A stretch of DNA of 64,000 nt from an uncultured Pseudomonadota bacterium (GCA_903870055.1 CAIQBG010000024.1:1-64000), one strand, 5' to 3'; numbered from the stretch's first letter, positions 27,304 through 38,014 are shown. Numbers and translations: made by a program. The notes: generated from the letters alone by a model not told the origin.

Positions 27304-27388
27304 TGGTGCCTCGGGTCGGAATCGAACCGACACTCCTTTCGGAACCGGATTTTGAGTCCGGCGCGTCTACCAGTTCCACCACCGAGGC
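27304..27388 (-). tRNA. tRNA-Leu (anticodon CAA)
   Basis: An 85-nt cloverleaf read leftward from 27388. GCCTCGG pairs with CCGAGGC in the acceptor stem, the anticodon arm is CCGGA-CTCAAAA-TCCGG with anticodon CAA, a long variable arm marks class II, and GGTTCGATTCC is the T arm. The CCA end is encoded (27304-27306). It decodes UUG. Confidence 0.96.
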
Positions 27389-27399
27389 ACGCGGATGGC

Positions 27400-27405
27400 A
27401 TTATA
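27400..27405 (-). promoter_or_regulatory. -10 element of tRNA-Leu
   Basis: A consensus TATAAT on the minus strand ends 11 nt before the mature tRNA 5' end. No clear -35 is visible. A G+C-rich GCCATCCGCG discriminator region follows, as in many stringently controlled stable-RNA promoters. Confidence 0.55.
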
Positions 27406-27430
27406 CACGTGAGTTTGGCTCTGTAGCCTT

Positions 27431-27436
27431 TATACT
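27431..27436 (+). promoter_or_regulatory. -10-like hexamer 8 nt before queA ATG
   Basis: TATACT is followed by eight bases, TGCGACCC, and then the queA ATG. No Shine-Dalgarno sequence is present, so a leaderless or nearly leaderless mRNA is possible. No -35 is evident. Confidence 0.4.
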
Positions 27437-27444
27437 TGCGACCC

Positions 27445-29645
<2,201 letters not shown>

Positions 29646-29712
29646 CAAGCGCGTTGTGTTAAAAATGCTAGAATTACCGCTTTAGTTAATCAACCTCTCC
29701 GGAGACGCACCT

Positions 29713-30018
29713 GTGAACGCATCGCTTCAAGAAAATCTGAGCCAGTTTCTACCGTTGATCGCCATGTTTGCGATCCTGTACTTCCTGATGATTCGCCCAC
29801 AGATGAAGAAAGCCAAAGAACACAAGGCACTCATCGCCGGTCTGCAAAAGGGTGACGAAGTGGTTACCCAAGGTGGTTTGACTGGCAAAGTCACTGTCGT
29901 TGGTGACAACTACGTAAAAATCGAAATCGGCAGCAACAGCGCCGGCGCGGTAGAAATTACCGTACAACGCCCTGCCATCGGTATCGTTCTGCCGAAGGGT
30001 TCGCTCAACTCGCTGTAA
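29713..30018 (+). CDS. yajC: Preprotein translocase subunit YajC
   Basis: A 101-residue single-span inner-membrane protein that associates with SecDF. The membrane helix LPLIAMFAILYFLMIRPQMKKAKEHK is the family signature, followed by a small beta domain (GDEVVTQGGLTGKVTVVGDNYVKIEI). The start is GTG at 29713, preceded by a CCGGAGA ribosome site at good distance. The normal length for YajC is about 110. Confidence 0.95.
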   Translation: MNASLQENLSQFLPLIAMFAILYFLMIRPQMKKAKEHKALIAGLQKGDEVVTQGGLTGKVTVVGDNYVKIEIGSNSAGAVEITVQRPAIGIVLPKGSLNSL

Positions 30019-30065
30019 CGGCGCGCTGCAACCAACCGGATTTGCACTAGCGTGCATGTTCGACC

Positions 30066-30092
30066 CGGGGGCTTCGGCCCCCGTTTGACTTT
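30066..30092 (+). terminator. UUCG hairpin between yajC and secD
   Basis: CGGGGGC-TTCG-GCCCCCG (30066-30083) is a very stable 7-bp stem with a UUCG tetraloop, followed by a broken T-tract (TTTGACTTTTC). It lies 14-40 nt before secD, so it may act as a partial terminator lowering secDF expression relative to yajC. Confidence 0.65.
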
Positions 30093-30105
30093 TCTGTGAC
30101 CCGTC

Positions 30106-31977
30106 ATGAATCGCTATCCGCTCTGGAAATACATTGTCGTAGCCATCGCCCTTGTTATCGGCGTGCTCTACACATTGCCCAACTTCTTTGGTGAAACACC
30201 GGCTGTGCAGGTGTCACCTATCCGTGCCACGCTCAAGTCGGATGACAAATTGCTGCAACAGGTTTCTGCAGCCCTCGACAAGAACGGCATTCCCAGCGCG
30301 GGCGCATTTCTGGATACCAACGGCGTCAAGGTTCGCTTACCGGATACCGACACACAGCTCAAAGCACGCGATGTACTTGAACATGCGTTCAACCCCAAGG
30401 CAGACAGCGCGCAATACGTTGTGGCACTCAACCTGCTCTCCGCTTCACCCAAATGGCTGACTTCGATTCATGCCCTACCGATGTATCTAGGCCTGGATCT
30501 GCGTGGTGGCGTTCACTTCCTGCTGCAAGTTGACCTGCAAGGTGCACTCACCAAACGTATTGATGCCACTTCGGCTGATATCCGCACCCTGCTGCGCGAC
30601 AAGAACATCCGCCACGCCGGTATTAGCCGCGAAGATCAACGTGTCGTCATTCGCTTCCGCGAAGCCGATTACCGTAACCAGGCTCGCGCTGCCTTGCTTG
30701 ATAGCCAACCTGATCTGAACTTTACCGAACAAACCCTTGGTGGCGACCCAGCTTTAGTAGGCAACTTCAAGCCGGAAGCCATCAAGCGCATTCAGGAATT
30801 TGCGGTTAAACAGAACATCACCACACTGCACAACCGTATTAATGAATTGGGTGTTGCCGAGCCGATTATTCAGCAATCCGGTATTGATCGCATTGTGGTG
30901 CAGCTGCCCGGCGTGCAAGATACGGCCAAAGCTAAAGATATTCTAGGCCGCACAGCGACCCTTGAAATTCGCATGGTGGACGACACTCCAGGCGCCCTGG
31001 AATCTGCCGTCAACGGTAATGTTCCAGCCACTGCCGAGCTGTATACCGAGCGTGGCGGCAGCCCGATTCTCGTTAAGAAAGTGGTTGTGCTCACTGGAGA
31101 ACGTCTCAACGATGCACAGCCTGGCTTTGACAACCAGACACAGGAACCTGCCGTTCACCTGACCCTGGATTCAGCTGGCTCGCGCATCTTCCGCGATGTC
31201 ACCCGTGAAAACGTGGGCAAGCGCATGGCGATCCTGCTCATTGAAAAGGGCAAGGGCGAAGTCATTACCGCCCCGGTGATTCGTAGTGAAATCGGTGGTG
31301 GCAAGGTGCAGATTTCTGGTCGTATGACCACGGTAGAAGCCACCGAAACGGCCCTGCTGCTGCGCGCCGGTTCTCTGGCTGCGCCCATGGAAATCATTGA
31401 AGAGCGTACCGTTGGTCCATCGCTGGGCGCTGAGAACATCTCGCGTGGCTTCCACGCCACGCTGTGGGGCTTTGCGGCCATCGCCGTATTCATGATCATC
31501 TACTACGGCATGTTTGGCGTCATTTCAGTGATGGCGCTTTCGGCTAACCTGCTCTTCCTCATCGCGATTCTGTCGCTGCTGCAAGCCACGCTGACACTGC
31601 CAGGCATTGCCGCTATTGCATTGGCGCTGGGTATGGCGATTGATGCCAACGTGCTGATTAACGAACGGATCCGTGAAGAGCTGCGTAACGGTTCAACGCC
31701 GCAAGCGGCTATATCGGCAGGTTACGAGCGCGCTTTCGACACCATTCTCGACTCGAACATCACCACGCTGATCGCTGGTCTTGCGCTGCTGATTTTTGGC
31801 TCGGGCCCGGTGCGGGGCTTTGCCGTCGTGCATTGCCTGGGCATTCTGACTTCGATCTTTAGCGCCGTGGTGGTTTCACGCGCGCTGGTCAACATCATCT
31901 ACGGCCGCCAGAAGCGCCTGACCAAGATTTCTATTGGTCAGGTCTGGAAGCCTGAATCCAATCAACCGACTGCCTAA
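30106..31977 (+). CDS. secD: Protein translocase subunit SecD
   Basis: Proton-driven accessory subunit that pulls secreted proteins through SecYEG. The 623-residue protein has a first membrane helix at about 9-27, a large periplasmic part starting with LDLRGGVHFLLQVDL, and five C-terminal helices with the SecD motifs SLGAENISRGFHATLWG and ALGMAIDANVLINERIREELRNG (the Asp there is the conserved proton-path residue). Length and motifs are normal. secF starts 15 bp after the stop. Confidence 0.97.
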   Translation: MNRYPLWKYIVVAIALVIGVLYTLPNFFGETPAVQVSPIRATLKSDDKLLQQVSAALDKNGIPSAGAFLDTNGVKVRLPDTDTQLKARDVLEHAFNPKADSAQYVVALNLLSASPKWLTSIHALPMYLGLDLRGGVHFLLQVDLQGALTKRIDATSADIRTLLRDKNIRHAGISREDQRVVIRFREADYRNQARAALLDSQPDLNFTEQTLGGDPALVGNFKPEAIKRIQEFAVKQNITTLHNRINELGVAEPIIQQSGIDRIVVQLPGVQDTAKAKDILGRTATLEIRMVDDTPGALESAVNGNVPATAELYTERGGSPILVKKVVVLTGERLNDAQPGFDNQTQEPAVHLTLDSAGSRIFRDVTRENVGKRMAILLIEKGKGEVITAPVIRSEIGGGKVQISGRMTTVEATETALLLRAGSLAAPMEIIEERTVGPSLGAENISRGFHATLWGFAAIAVFMIIYYGMFGVISVMALSANLLFLIAILSLLQATLTLPGIAAIALALGMAIDANVLINERIREELRNGSTPQAAISAGYERAFDTILDSNITTLIAGLALLIFGSGPVRGFAVVHCLGILTSIFSAVVVSRALVNIIYGRQKRLTKISIGQVWKPESNQPTA

Positions 31978-31992
31978 GACGGAGCGACGATC

Positions 31993-32937
31993 ATGGAACT
32001 TTTCCGCATCCGCAAAGACATCCCCTTCATGCGCCATGCGCTGGTGTTCAACATTATTTCGTTGCTCACCTTCCTGCTGGCCGTGTTTTTCCTCGCAACC
32101 CGTGGCCTACACTTCTCGGTAGAGTTCACCGGCGGCACACTGGTCGAAGTTCAGTACAAGCAAGCCGCCGATCTCGAAGCCATTCGTGGCGGCCTGGGCA
32201 AAGCCAACTTCCAGGACTATGCGGTTCAGAACTTCGGCTCCAGCCGTGACGTGCTGATTCGCCTACCGCTCAAGCCTTCGCAAAGCTCGGCCGCGATCGG
32301 TACTGGCGTTATGGAAGCACTGGATGCCAGCGCCCCGGGGGCACAGCTACAGCGCGTTGAGTTCGTTGGCCCGCAGGTCGGTGAAGAACTGGCGCACGAT
32401 GGCGCTTTAGCATTGCTACTCGTCATCATCGGCATCATGTTGTACTTGGCCTTACGCTTTGAGTGGCGCTTCGCCCTCTCGGCCATCATCGCTAACCTGC
32501 ATGACGTCATCATCATCCTGGGGTTCTTCGCCTTCTTCCAGTGGGAGTTCTCCCTACCGGTGCTGGCTGCCGTTCTGGCTGTACTGGGCTACTCAGTGAA
32601 CGAATCCGTGGTGGTCTTTGACCGCGTACGCGAAACCTTCCGCAAAAAACGCGGCATGACCACCCCGCAGATTCTGGACCATGCCATCACCAGCACCATC
32701 TCCCGCACCATCATCACTCACGGTGCCACAGAAATGATGGTGCTCTCGATGCTGGTCTTTGGTGGCGATGCCCTGCACTACTTTGCCTTGGCACTTACCA
32801 TCGGCATTCTGTTCGGCATCTACTCATCCGTGCTGGTCGCCAGCCCGCTGGTTATGTGGCTGGGCGTATCGAAGGATCAGTTCATCAAACCGGTTAAACG
32901 GGTTGAAACAGCGAATGAAGATGGGGCCTGCGTTTAA
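31993..32937 (+). CDS. secF: Protein translocase subunit SecF
   Basis: Partner of SecD in the accessory translocase complex. The 314-residue protein has six membrane helices: one near 20-40, then LHFSVEFTGGTLVEVQY in the periplasmic domain, then five helices with ALRFEWRFALSAIIANLHDVIIILGFFAFF and LGYSVNESVVVFDRVRETFRK motifs. A strong terminator directly downstream ends the queA-to-secF transcription unit. Confidence 0.97.
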   Translation: MELFRIRKDIPFMRHALVFNIISLLTFLLAVFFLATRGLHFSVEFTGGTLVEVQYKQAADLEAIRGGLGKANFQDYAVQNFGSSRDVLIRLPLKPSQSSAAIGTGVMEALDASAPGAQLQRVEFVGPQVGEELAHDGALALLLVIIGIMLYLALRFEWRFALSAIIANLHDVIIILGFFAFFQWEFSLPVLAAVLAVLGYSVNESVVVFDRVRETFRKKRGMTTPQILDHAITSTISRTIITHGATEMMVLSMLVFGGDALHYFALALTIGILFGIYSSVLVASPLVMWLGVSKDQFIKPVKRVETANEDGACV

Positions 32938-32955
32938 TTAGCGCCCGCACCAGTT

Positions 32956-32983
32956 AAAACGCCACCTTCGGGTGGCGTTTTTT
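32956..32983. terminator. Rho-independent terminator after secF
   Basis: AAAACGCCACC-TTCG-GGTGGCGTTTT (32956-32981) is an 11-bp stem with a UUCG loop, followed by a run of Ts. The A-rich left arm also makes it usable by the XRE gene on the other strand. Confidence 0.92.
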
Positions 32984-33260
32984 ATTGCTCGTCGCTACCA
33001 GTAGCTGAATCTTGCTTTGCCCAACATGCATCCAGATCTTTGAAGAAATCAGACGGCTTTAACTCAAGCGCCGCAACAATGCGTTCGATATTAAGTAAAG
33101 CCAGATTACGTTCGCCACGCTCGACACCACCCATATAGGAACGGTCGATTTCGCAAATATCGGCAAAAGCCTCCTGTGAATAGCCTTTTGTCTTCCGCTG
33201 CTCTCGTACAAGCTGCCCAAAGGCAACCAAAATGGATGGTTTTGCAGTGTTTTTAGCCAT
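32982..33260 (-). CDS. XRE-family transcriptional regulator
   Basis: A 92-residue DNA-binding protein. The helix-turn-helix domain spans about residues 13-68: FGQLVREQRKTKGYSQEAFADICEIDRSYMGGVERGERNLALLNIERIVAALEL has the classic Cro/CI pattern when read in parts. The short Asp/Ser-rich tail has no other domain. ATG 33260 is preferred, with a GAGAG ribosome site upstream; the frame extends further upstream only through the 15-bp repeats. It is divergent from an outer-membrane protein gene, which it may control. Confidence 0.85.
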   Translation of the reverse strand: MAKNTAKPSILVAFGQLVREQRKTKGYSQEAFADICEIDRSYMGGVERGERNLALLNIERIVAALELKPSDFFKDLDACWAKQDSATGSDEQ

Positions 33261-33292
33261 GGCTAATGCTCTCGTTATGGGGACGAAAGCAC

Positions 33293-33337
33293 CACGGTCT
33301 AAAAATACACGGTTTATAAGCACGCGGTTTATAAGTA
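33293..33337. repeat. Three adjacent 15-bp direct repeats, candidate operators
   Basis: Units at 33293-33307, 33308-33322 and 33323-33337 read CACGGTCTAAAAATA, CACGGTTTATAAGCA and CGCGGTTTATAAGTA. Units 2 and 3 share 13 of 15 bases. They lie between the XRE gene and the divergent outer-membrane protein gene. A period of 15 bp (about 1.4 helical turns) would place neighbouring sites on different DNA faces. Confidence 0.6.
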
Positions 33338-33400
33338 TCATTTTATGATATCGTTCTATCTAGAGGATGCCAATACCAACCTTCCATAAAGGAGAGAACA

Positions 33401-34090
33401 ATGAAAAAACTTATCACTGCTGCAGCTATTGCTGCCATTTCTGGCTCCGCCTTCGCGGCAGGCGCCTTTGACGGCCCGTTTGTTCAACTTGGTATAGGTG
33501 GTGCAGCCACCGAATCCAGCAATAGTTACACCACTAAAGGTGTATACAACACGGTATTAGGGAACATTCCAAGTGGCAGCACAGACTCAGGAAGTTTCTT
33601 GGGCCAAATCCTAGGTGGCTACTCACAGTCTATCGAGCAGCTCAATCTCGCAGCCAACATTTTTTATATGATTGGCAATCAAGATGCCGGTAGCCAAACC
33701 TTCAACACGCGATATTTGACCCTACCCGTTACCGTCTCCAACTCTGTCAAACTTGAGAACACCTGGGGCATTTCCCTAGAGCCTGGCTACTATGTCACCG
33801 ACAAAACCCTAGGCTACCTAAAATTCTCTTGGTTTAATTCCACACTGAAATCATCTCCTAGCGTTTCTGCACTTGGTGCAACCGATACCGGAAACTATTC
33901 ATCAAATGTAAACGGTGCTGGCTTTGGTATAGGTGCAAAGCAAATGTTCAACAATAATCTCTACGGATTTCTGGAATATCAGTACGTCACGTATGGTTCA
34001 ACAAGCTTCAATACGTCTGATGGTGGTGTATCAATATCAGCGAAGCCGACGCAAAACTACGGCATGGTTGGTTTAGGGTATAAATTTTAA
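33401..34090 (+). CDS. Outer-membrane beta-barrel protein, small
   Basis: A 229-residue secreted protein. The signal peptide is MKKLITAAAIAAISGSAFA; the mature part starts AGAFDGPFVQLGIGGA, is rich in Ser/Asn/Gly turns between amphipathic strands, and ends GLGYKF with C-terminal Phe, as in eight-stranded OmpA/OmpW-like barrels. A GGAGAG ribosome site precedes the ATG. Next to a divergent XRE regulator with repeats between, so probably regulated. A terminator and a lipoprotein gene follow. The region is A+T-richer than its surroundings. Confidence 0.78.
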   Translation: MKKLITAAAIAAISGSAFAAGAFDGPFVQLGIGGAATESSNSYTTKGVYNTVLGNIPSGSTDSGSFLGQILGGYSQSIEQLNLAANIFYMIGNQDAGSQTFNTRYLTLPVTVSNSVKLENTWGISLEPGYYVTDKTLGYLKFSWFNSTLKSSPSVSALGATDTGNYSSNVNGAGFGIGAKQMFNNNLYGFLEYQYVTYGSTSFNTSDGGVSISAKPTQNYGMVGLGYKF

Positions 34091-34101
34091 TTACTCAATC
34101 T

Positions 34102-34122
34102 GAGCCCTTCGGGGCTCTTTTT
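34102..34122 (+). terminator. Hairpin between outer-membrane protein and lipoprotein genes
   Basis: GAGCCC-TTCG-GGGCTC (34102-34117) followed by TTTTT. It ends 20 bases before the lipoprotein ATG, so some transcription may read through into that gene. Confidence 0.85.
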
Positions 34123-34136
34123 GATTGGAGAACACT

Positions 34137-34715
34137 ATGAAATTACTTATCACAGCAGCAGCCTTGGCACTGCTCGCAACAGGCTGTGCAACCAATAATT
34201 CACCTAGATATGCATCATCTGCCGACACTGTACATGCGCTCCGAGGTATGAAAATCGGAGAGGTAGCTACTGTAGGTAACTTTACAATGACATCGACTGC
34301 CGACTTACAATGCCGTGCAGTTGGTCCAATTATGCTTCCAGACAATCACAACTTGCCAAGCTACATAAAGAAAGCTCTTGAAGATGAGCTGAAGATGGCA
34401 GGCATGTACAACCCAACCAACCCGGCTGTCAACTTAACTGGCCTTGTTAACAAAGCGGCATTCACCAGTGCAAAAGGATTCTTTCAGGGGCACTGGGAAC
34501 TGGATGTAACGATTCAGTCTTCCAATGGAAAATCAGTTAGCGCTCAAGAGCAATATGAGTTTGACAGCGCCTACCTTGCCGATAAGGGATGCCAGAAAAC
34601 TGCTGACGCTCTTGTCCCTGCAGTACAAAATGTACTACAAAAAATCGTAACTTCTCCCAGCTTCAAGGATCTGTTTATAACAGATCAGCAAGTGCCTACA
34701 AAAAAGAAAAAATAG
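34137..34715 (+). CDS. Predicted lipoprotein of unknown function
   Basis: A 192-residue protein with a lipoprotein signal (MKLLITAAALALLATGCATN); lipidation Cys near residue 17. The mature part has no recognised domain; it contains a Cys pair (one in the LQCRAVGPI segment and one in DKGCQKTAD) and ends in a lysine run (PTKKKK). Placed in the envelope; inner or outer membrane cannot be told. ATG 34137, behind GGAG, is chosen over an in-frame upstream start. Preceded by a hairpin terminator and followed by another. Confidence 0.7.
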   Translation: MKLLITAAALALLATGCATNNSPRYASSADTVHALRGMKIGEVATVGNFTMTSTADLQCRAVGPIMLPDNHNLPSYIKKALEDELKMAGMYNPTNPAVNLTGLVNKAAFTSAKGFFQGHWELDVTIQSSNGKSVSAQEQYEFDSAYLADKGCQKTADALVPAVQNVLQKIVTSPSFKDLFITDQQVPTKKKK

Positions 34716-34720
34716 GTGTT

Positions 34721-34762
34721 GCAAGAACGAAACGCCACCTTCCGGTGGCGTTTCGTTCTTGC
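34721..34762. terminator. Long bidirectional hairpin terminator
   Basis: A perfect 19-bp stem (34721-34739 with 34744-34762) and TTCC loop lie between the converging lipoprotein and MFS genes. The core GCCACC/GGTGGC is the same as in the secF terminator. Confidence 0.9.
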
Positions 34763-34763
34763 T

Positions 34764-35984
34764 CTATCCTGCTTGATTGATCACGCTCGTATGACGCCTC
34801 ATTAGTACATGCATCAGTAAAAGCATTAGAAAGGCAGCACCTGCAAAACCATACATAATAAAATACGGCTCACCCTGATTCTGCGACAAACCCGTCTGGT
34901 AGAAAGCATATTGAAATAGTGATATTCCTGATACCACACCCAGGTTTAATGCCACTGGCAATACGGATCCGACCTCTTGAACCAGATCGCTAGGGATACT
35001 GCTCATCATCCAACGGTTATTAGGCGCAGAAAACAAACCAGTCGAGACGCCAAGAAAAAGCAGCAGCAAAGCAGCGGCTATAGATCCCTCTGACAACTGT
35101 ACTGCAAACAAGAGACACCCCCCGCCGGCTATCATGTACGAGATCTGAACTAATTTTCCAGAGCCATATCGATCCGATCCACGGCCTGCAACAGCGGAAG
35201 CCAGGATAAATCCAATGGCGTAAACAAGCATAAATAGACTGCTTCGCAGACTACTCATATGTAGTGTCGATTCCATATAGAAAGGCGCGAGATATCGCAC
35301 GCCGCCTAAAATGAGCTGGAACAAAAACAACGTCAATAGGCAATAAGCAAACAAGTCAAAACGAACTAATCTCTCAAGCAGCCCCTTCAAGGAGGTCGTT
35401 CTATTTTCCCGGAGCGCATCTGCCGGCAATGCGCGCATGGCGAATACAAGCAATGCTGCAAAAAGTGGGATCTGCACCAAAAACACCCAGCGCCATTCTA
35501 GACAATGTGCCACCAACCCACCCATCGGCAAACCGAGAATCATCCCCAAACCTGCCCCTTGAGAAACGATGCCATAACCCCAGCCTAAATGATCGCGCTC
35601 CAACCACATGGGGATCAAGGTGTAACCCGCTGAGACCATAAGCCCGATGCCAACACCTTGAATCAAACGAAACCACAGCAGCATGGATAATGCGTTTGCA
35701 CATGCGCTTAGGACGGTTCCCGTAATGGCAATCACACAGGCAATAATAAACACTTTGGCGAAACCAAAGCGCCGGCCTAGAAAACCTCCAGGTAACAAAG
35801 CCAATACTGCGCCTAACAAATAAATCGTAATGACTTGGGCAATGGCTGAGCCCGAGACACCCAGTTCCCGTTGCGTATCAGGTAGCGCGATATGCACAAA
35901 AAAGGCCTCGAACTGAAAAAGAAAAGCTGCAAATCCCACACAATATGCAACGTAGCGTTGACGGCTACTTAAATGGGCATCCAT
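34764..35984 (-). CDS. Major facilitator superfamily transporter
   Basis: A 406-residue 12-helix MFS protein. After MDAHLSSRQRYVAYCVGFAAFLFQF, the second-to-third-helix motif A appears as GGFLGRRFGFAKVFI, and the fourth helix region GIGLMVSAGYTLIP resembles drug/H+ antiporters. Substrate is unknown; multidrug efflux is a possibility. ATG 35984 is used because the longer frame overlaps the upstream gene's end. It reads in the same direction as the unknown 484-residue protein and the lysozyme gene, possibly one unit. Confidence 0.85.
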   Translation of the reverse strand: MDAHLSSRQRYVAYCVGFAAFLFQFEAFFVHIALPDTQRELGVSGSAIAQVITIYLLGAVLALLPGGFLGRRFGFAKVFIIACVIAITGTVLSACANALSMLLWFRLIQGVGIGLMVSAGYTLIPMWLERDHLGWGYGIVSQGAGLGMILGLPMGGLVAHCLEWRWVFLVQIPLFAALLVFAMRALPADALRENRTTSLKGLLERLVRFDLFAYCLLTLFLFQLILGGVRYLAPFYMESTLHMSSLRSSLFMLVYAIGFILASAVAGRGSDRYGSGKLVQISYMIAGGGCLLFAVQLSEGSIAAALLLLFLGVSTGLFSAPNNRWMMSSIPSDLVQEVGSVLPVALNLGVVSGISLFQYAFYQTGLSQNQGEPYFIMYGFAGAAFLMLLLMHVLMRRHTSVINQAG

Positions 35985-36003
35985 CACAATAAGCACTTTA
36001 CAA

Positions 36004-37458
36004 TTAGAATCGGCATTGGATGTCAGCGGGTAAGGCACCATCCCACTTTTTAAAACTGGTCATAGCCATCCAGGCACCAGACACCTTTACAAAAGATTCA
36101 TCTTTTGTGTAAACCGACTGCACTTCATACGGCAGTTGATGCGCCTGAAGGTGATGCTCTAGCAGCACATGCAGTAACAACGCCTTGTCGCGATCCGTCC
36201 CAGTTTTTAGCCTGAGCGTCTCGTCCGGCATGGCGATCCTGTCTCGGTCGTTGAAAATGGATGTCGATCCGGGAAGAGATTGAACAATTGAAACAATGTC
36301 GTCGATTCCCTCAGCGGCTCTTCCCGTGTCACGAGCCAGCGGATTTCTTCGTGCGTTTAACAGATACGGCGTGTGATTCTCGACCTGCAACGAGCGGTAC
36401 GCATAAAAAGCTTTTCTTGCCCATGGTTCTGTTGTGTTTTGTAGACGGTCGATCAATTGCTCACGGGAAGAAATATCCAGCAATTGCCGGAAAAAATTTG
36501 CATGATCTGATTCAGGCGTGCTCACCTGTTTGTTTTGTAAACCATCCGTTACTTGTCGCAAACCAACACCAAAAAAAGCTTCCATCTCCTGCAAATATTC
36601 ATCGAGGTATTCTTCAGGGATCGAAGATTCACCAGACGCAAAATCAAAAACACCTGAAACCGTTGTCATCTGGCTGAAATTGGAAAAAATCTGATCAAAG
36701 CAGGCTTGGTGATTGTCCGCATGTTGCTCAGCGACAAGGCGATCCCAGTCGTTTTTTGAATATAGCTGATTCTTTCCGTTGAACCACCAGCGTCTACCGT
36801 CCTCTGAATAGCCGAACGCACCATAGTGGGAGACACTACTCATGACCATTATGGCTCGAACATCGCCTGCTTTAGGAATTGCAATAGCCAGTGCGATAAA
36901 TAGGGCAACCTCGTCCAGACATGAGGTCAAACCATTAGGGCTTTTCGTTGAGCGGCCCGTCAGTTTTCTATGTGCTTTGATTAAGTCGAAGTTTGTATAG
37001 GCATAGCTGGGAAACTTGCCCTCTTGAATCCAGGATATCGCCTGATTACCCGCTATTTCAAGAGCACCACCTTTTTTTTGGTATTCGATAAAACTCGCTT
37101 CAAGTCCGCGCACAGCATCATCAAAGAAGTGGCCATCCAACCGAGCCCGTTCTGAATGCAAATCGACAAAACCATAAATCGCCGCAACCTCAACCGGGTG
37201 AAGATGCGTAAAACTTTTATTCAGGTGCTTCTGGATAAGCCTAATCGAAGGCGGTATCTCTGATGCAGATTCCAGCGGGATAGCATCTGGCTGATCCAAA
37301 ACTCTCTGGCTGAATGCCCAAAGCCCCGATGAAAGCAGATTGGCCAGACAGAGTGTCCCGATCAAATCGGTATCGAAAAAGACATCAAAGATATTCGGCG
37401 CGACAGCAACACTAAGCGCTTCATTCACTCGATTTATTTGTTGCGTCTGCAATGTCAT
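36004..37458 (-). CDS. Unknown protein with possible Cys-His catalytic pair
   Basis: A 484-residue protein I do not recognise. No signal peptide or transmembrane helix is clear, though the segment CLDEVALFIALAIAIPKAGDVRAIMVM near 185-210 is hydrophobic. A Cys in that helix (SCLDEVALF) followed about 35 residues later by SHYGAFGYSEDGRRWWFNG resembles the Cys-His arrangement of transglutaminase-like or papain-like folds; the third residue is not evident. The C-terminal part is rich in Asp/Arg/Leu. It overlaps the lysozyme gene upstream by four bases (ATGA), implying coupled translation. Function unknown. Confidence 0.55.
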   Translation of the reverse strand: MTLQTQQINRVNEALSVAVAPNIFDVFFDTDLIGTLCLANLLSSGLWAFSQRVLDQPDAIPLESASEIPPSIRLIQKHLNKSFTHLHPVEVAAIYGFVDLHSERARLDGHFFDDAVRGLEASFIEYQKKGGALEIAGNQAISWIQEGKFPSYAYTNFDLIKAHRKLTGRSTKSPNGLTSCLDEVALFIALAIAIPKAGDVRAIMVMSSVSHYGAFGYSEDGRRWWFNGKNQLYSKNDWDRLVAEQHADNHQACFDQIFSNFSQMTTVSGVFDFASGESSIPEEYLDEYLQEMEAFFGVGLRQVTDGLQNKQVSTPESDHANFFRQLLDISSREQLIDRLQNTTEPWARKAFYAYRSLQVENHTPYLLNARRNPLARDTGRAAEGIDDIVSIVQSLPGSTSIFNDRDRIAMPDETLRLKTGTDRDKALLLHVLLEHHLQAHQLPYEVQSVYTKDESFVKVSGAWMAMTSFKKWDGALPADIQCRF

Positions 37459-37991
37459 GCCTTTGCCCCTAGACTTACGTGCTTAGCTAGATTTGCAACA
37501 CTGTCAGTACGCTTACGCCAGCCCTCGCCGAAATGCACATAGGTCGGCAATAGCCGGTAGAAGTTATGTCGTGCCTCGGTATAGGCTTCAATTAATTCAT
37601 GCAGACCCTGTGCAGACACATACTCATTAACGGCAGTAATCGTTTTAGGGCCGATAGCGCCATCAGCAGGGACGCCAACAATTCTTTGTAACAGACGTGC
37701 AGCCTGTGCTGGGCCGGCATTCACTGCCGTATCGAACACGGCCAGATCCAACCCATCCGGTAAATCACCGCAACGACAGGCATCCCAATAGCGTTTACGG
37801 TAGATCTCGGCGAGATGCTCATCGGGAATCGCGCGTAGTTCGTCGTGACTCACATCGCGCCCCAGATAGTGCGCGTAAGTTCTATGAGTAATGCCCTTCA
37901 TGGTAGCGCCACCCGGATCATTCGGGTTATTGGCCCACCCACCCTCGAATGCGAGGGTATGCGCCAGCGCTTCCGGAAAATTACGTTCCAT
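37455..37991 (-). CDS. GH108-type lysozyme (N-acetylmuramidase)
   Basis: A 178-residue peptidoglycan hydrolase. The N-terminal domain has the GH108 catalytic Glu in LAFEGGWANNPNDPGGATMKGIT near residue 16, and the fold continues to about residue 95 (DLAVFDTAVNAGPAQAARLLQ). The C-terminal part (VPADGAIGPKTITAVNEYV) is the peptidoglycan-binding domain usually paired with it. The family is typical of phage endolysins and of secreted effectors. There is no signal peptide, and no other phage gene surrounds it. It is translationally coupled to the unknown 484-residue protein. Confidence 0.88.
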   Translation of the reverse strand: MERNFPEALAHTLAFEGGWANNPNDPGGATMKGITHRTYAHYLGRDVSHDELRAIPDEHLAEIYRKRYWDACRCGDLPDGLDLAVFDTAVNAGPAQAARLLQRIVGVPADGAIGPKTITAVNEYVSAQGLHELIEAYTEARHNFYRLLPTYVHFGEGWRKRTDSVANLAKHVSLGAKA

Positions 37992-38014
37992 GGCGCTGGT
38001 CTTTGTTACCAGTC

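Noticed and set aside
37455-37991. Prophage remnant around the GH108 lysozyme
   Set aside because: No integrase, holin, capsid, tail or attachment repeat is visible within several kb; neighbours are bacterial genes.
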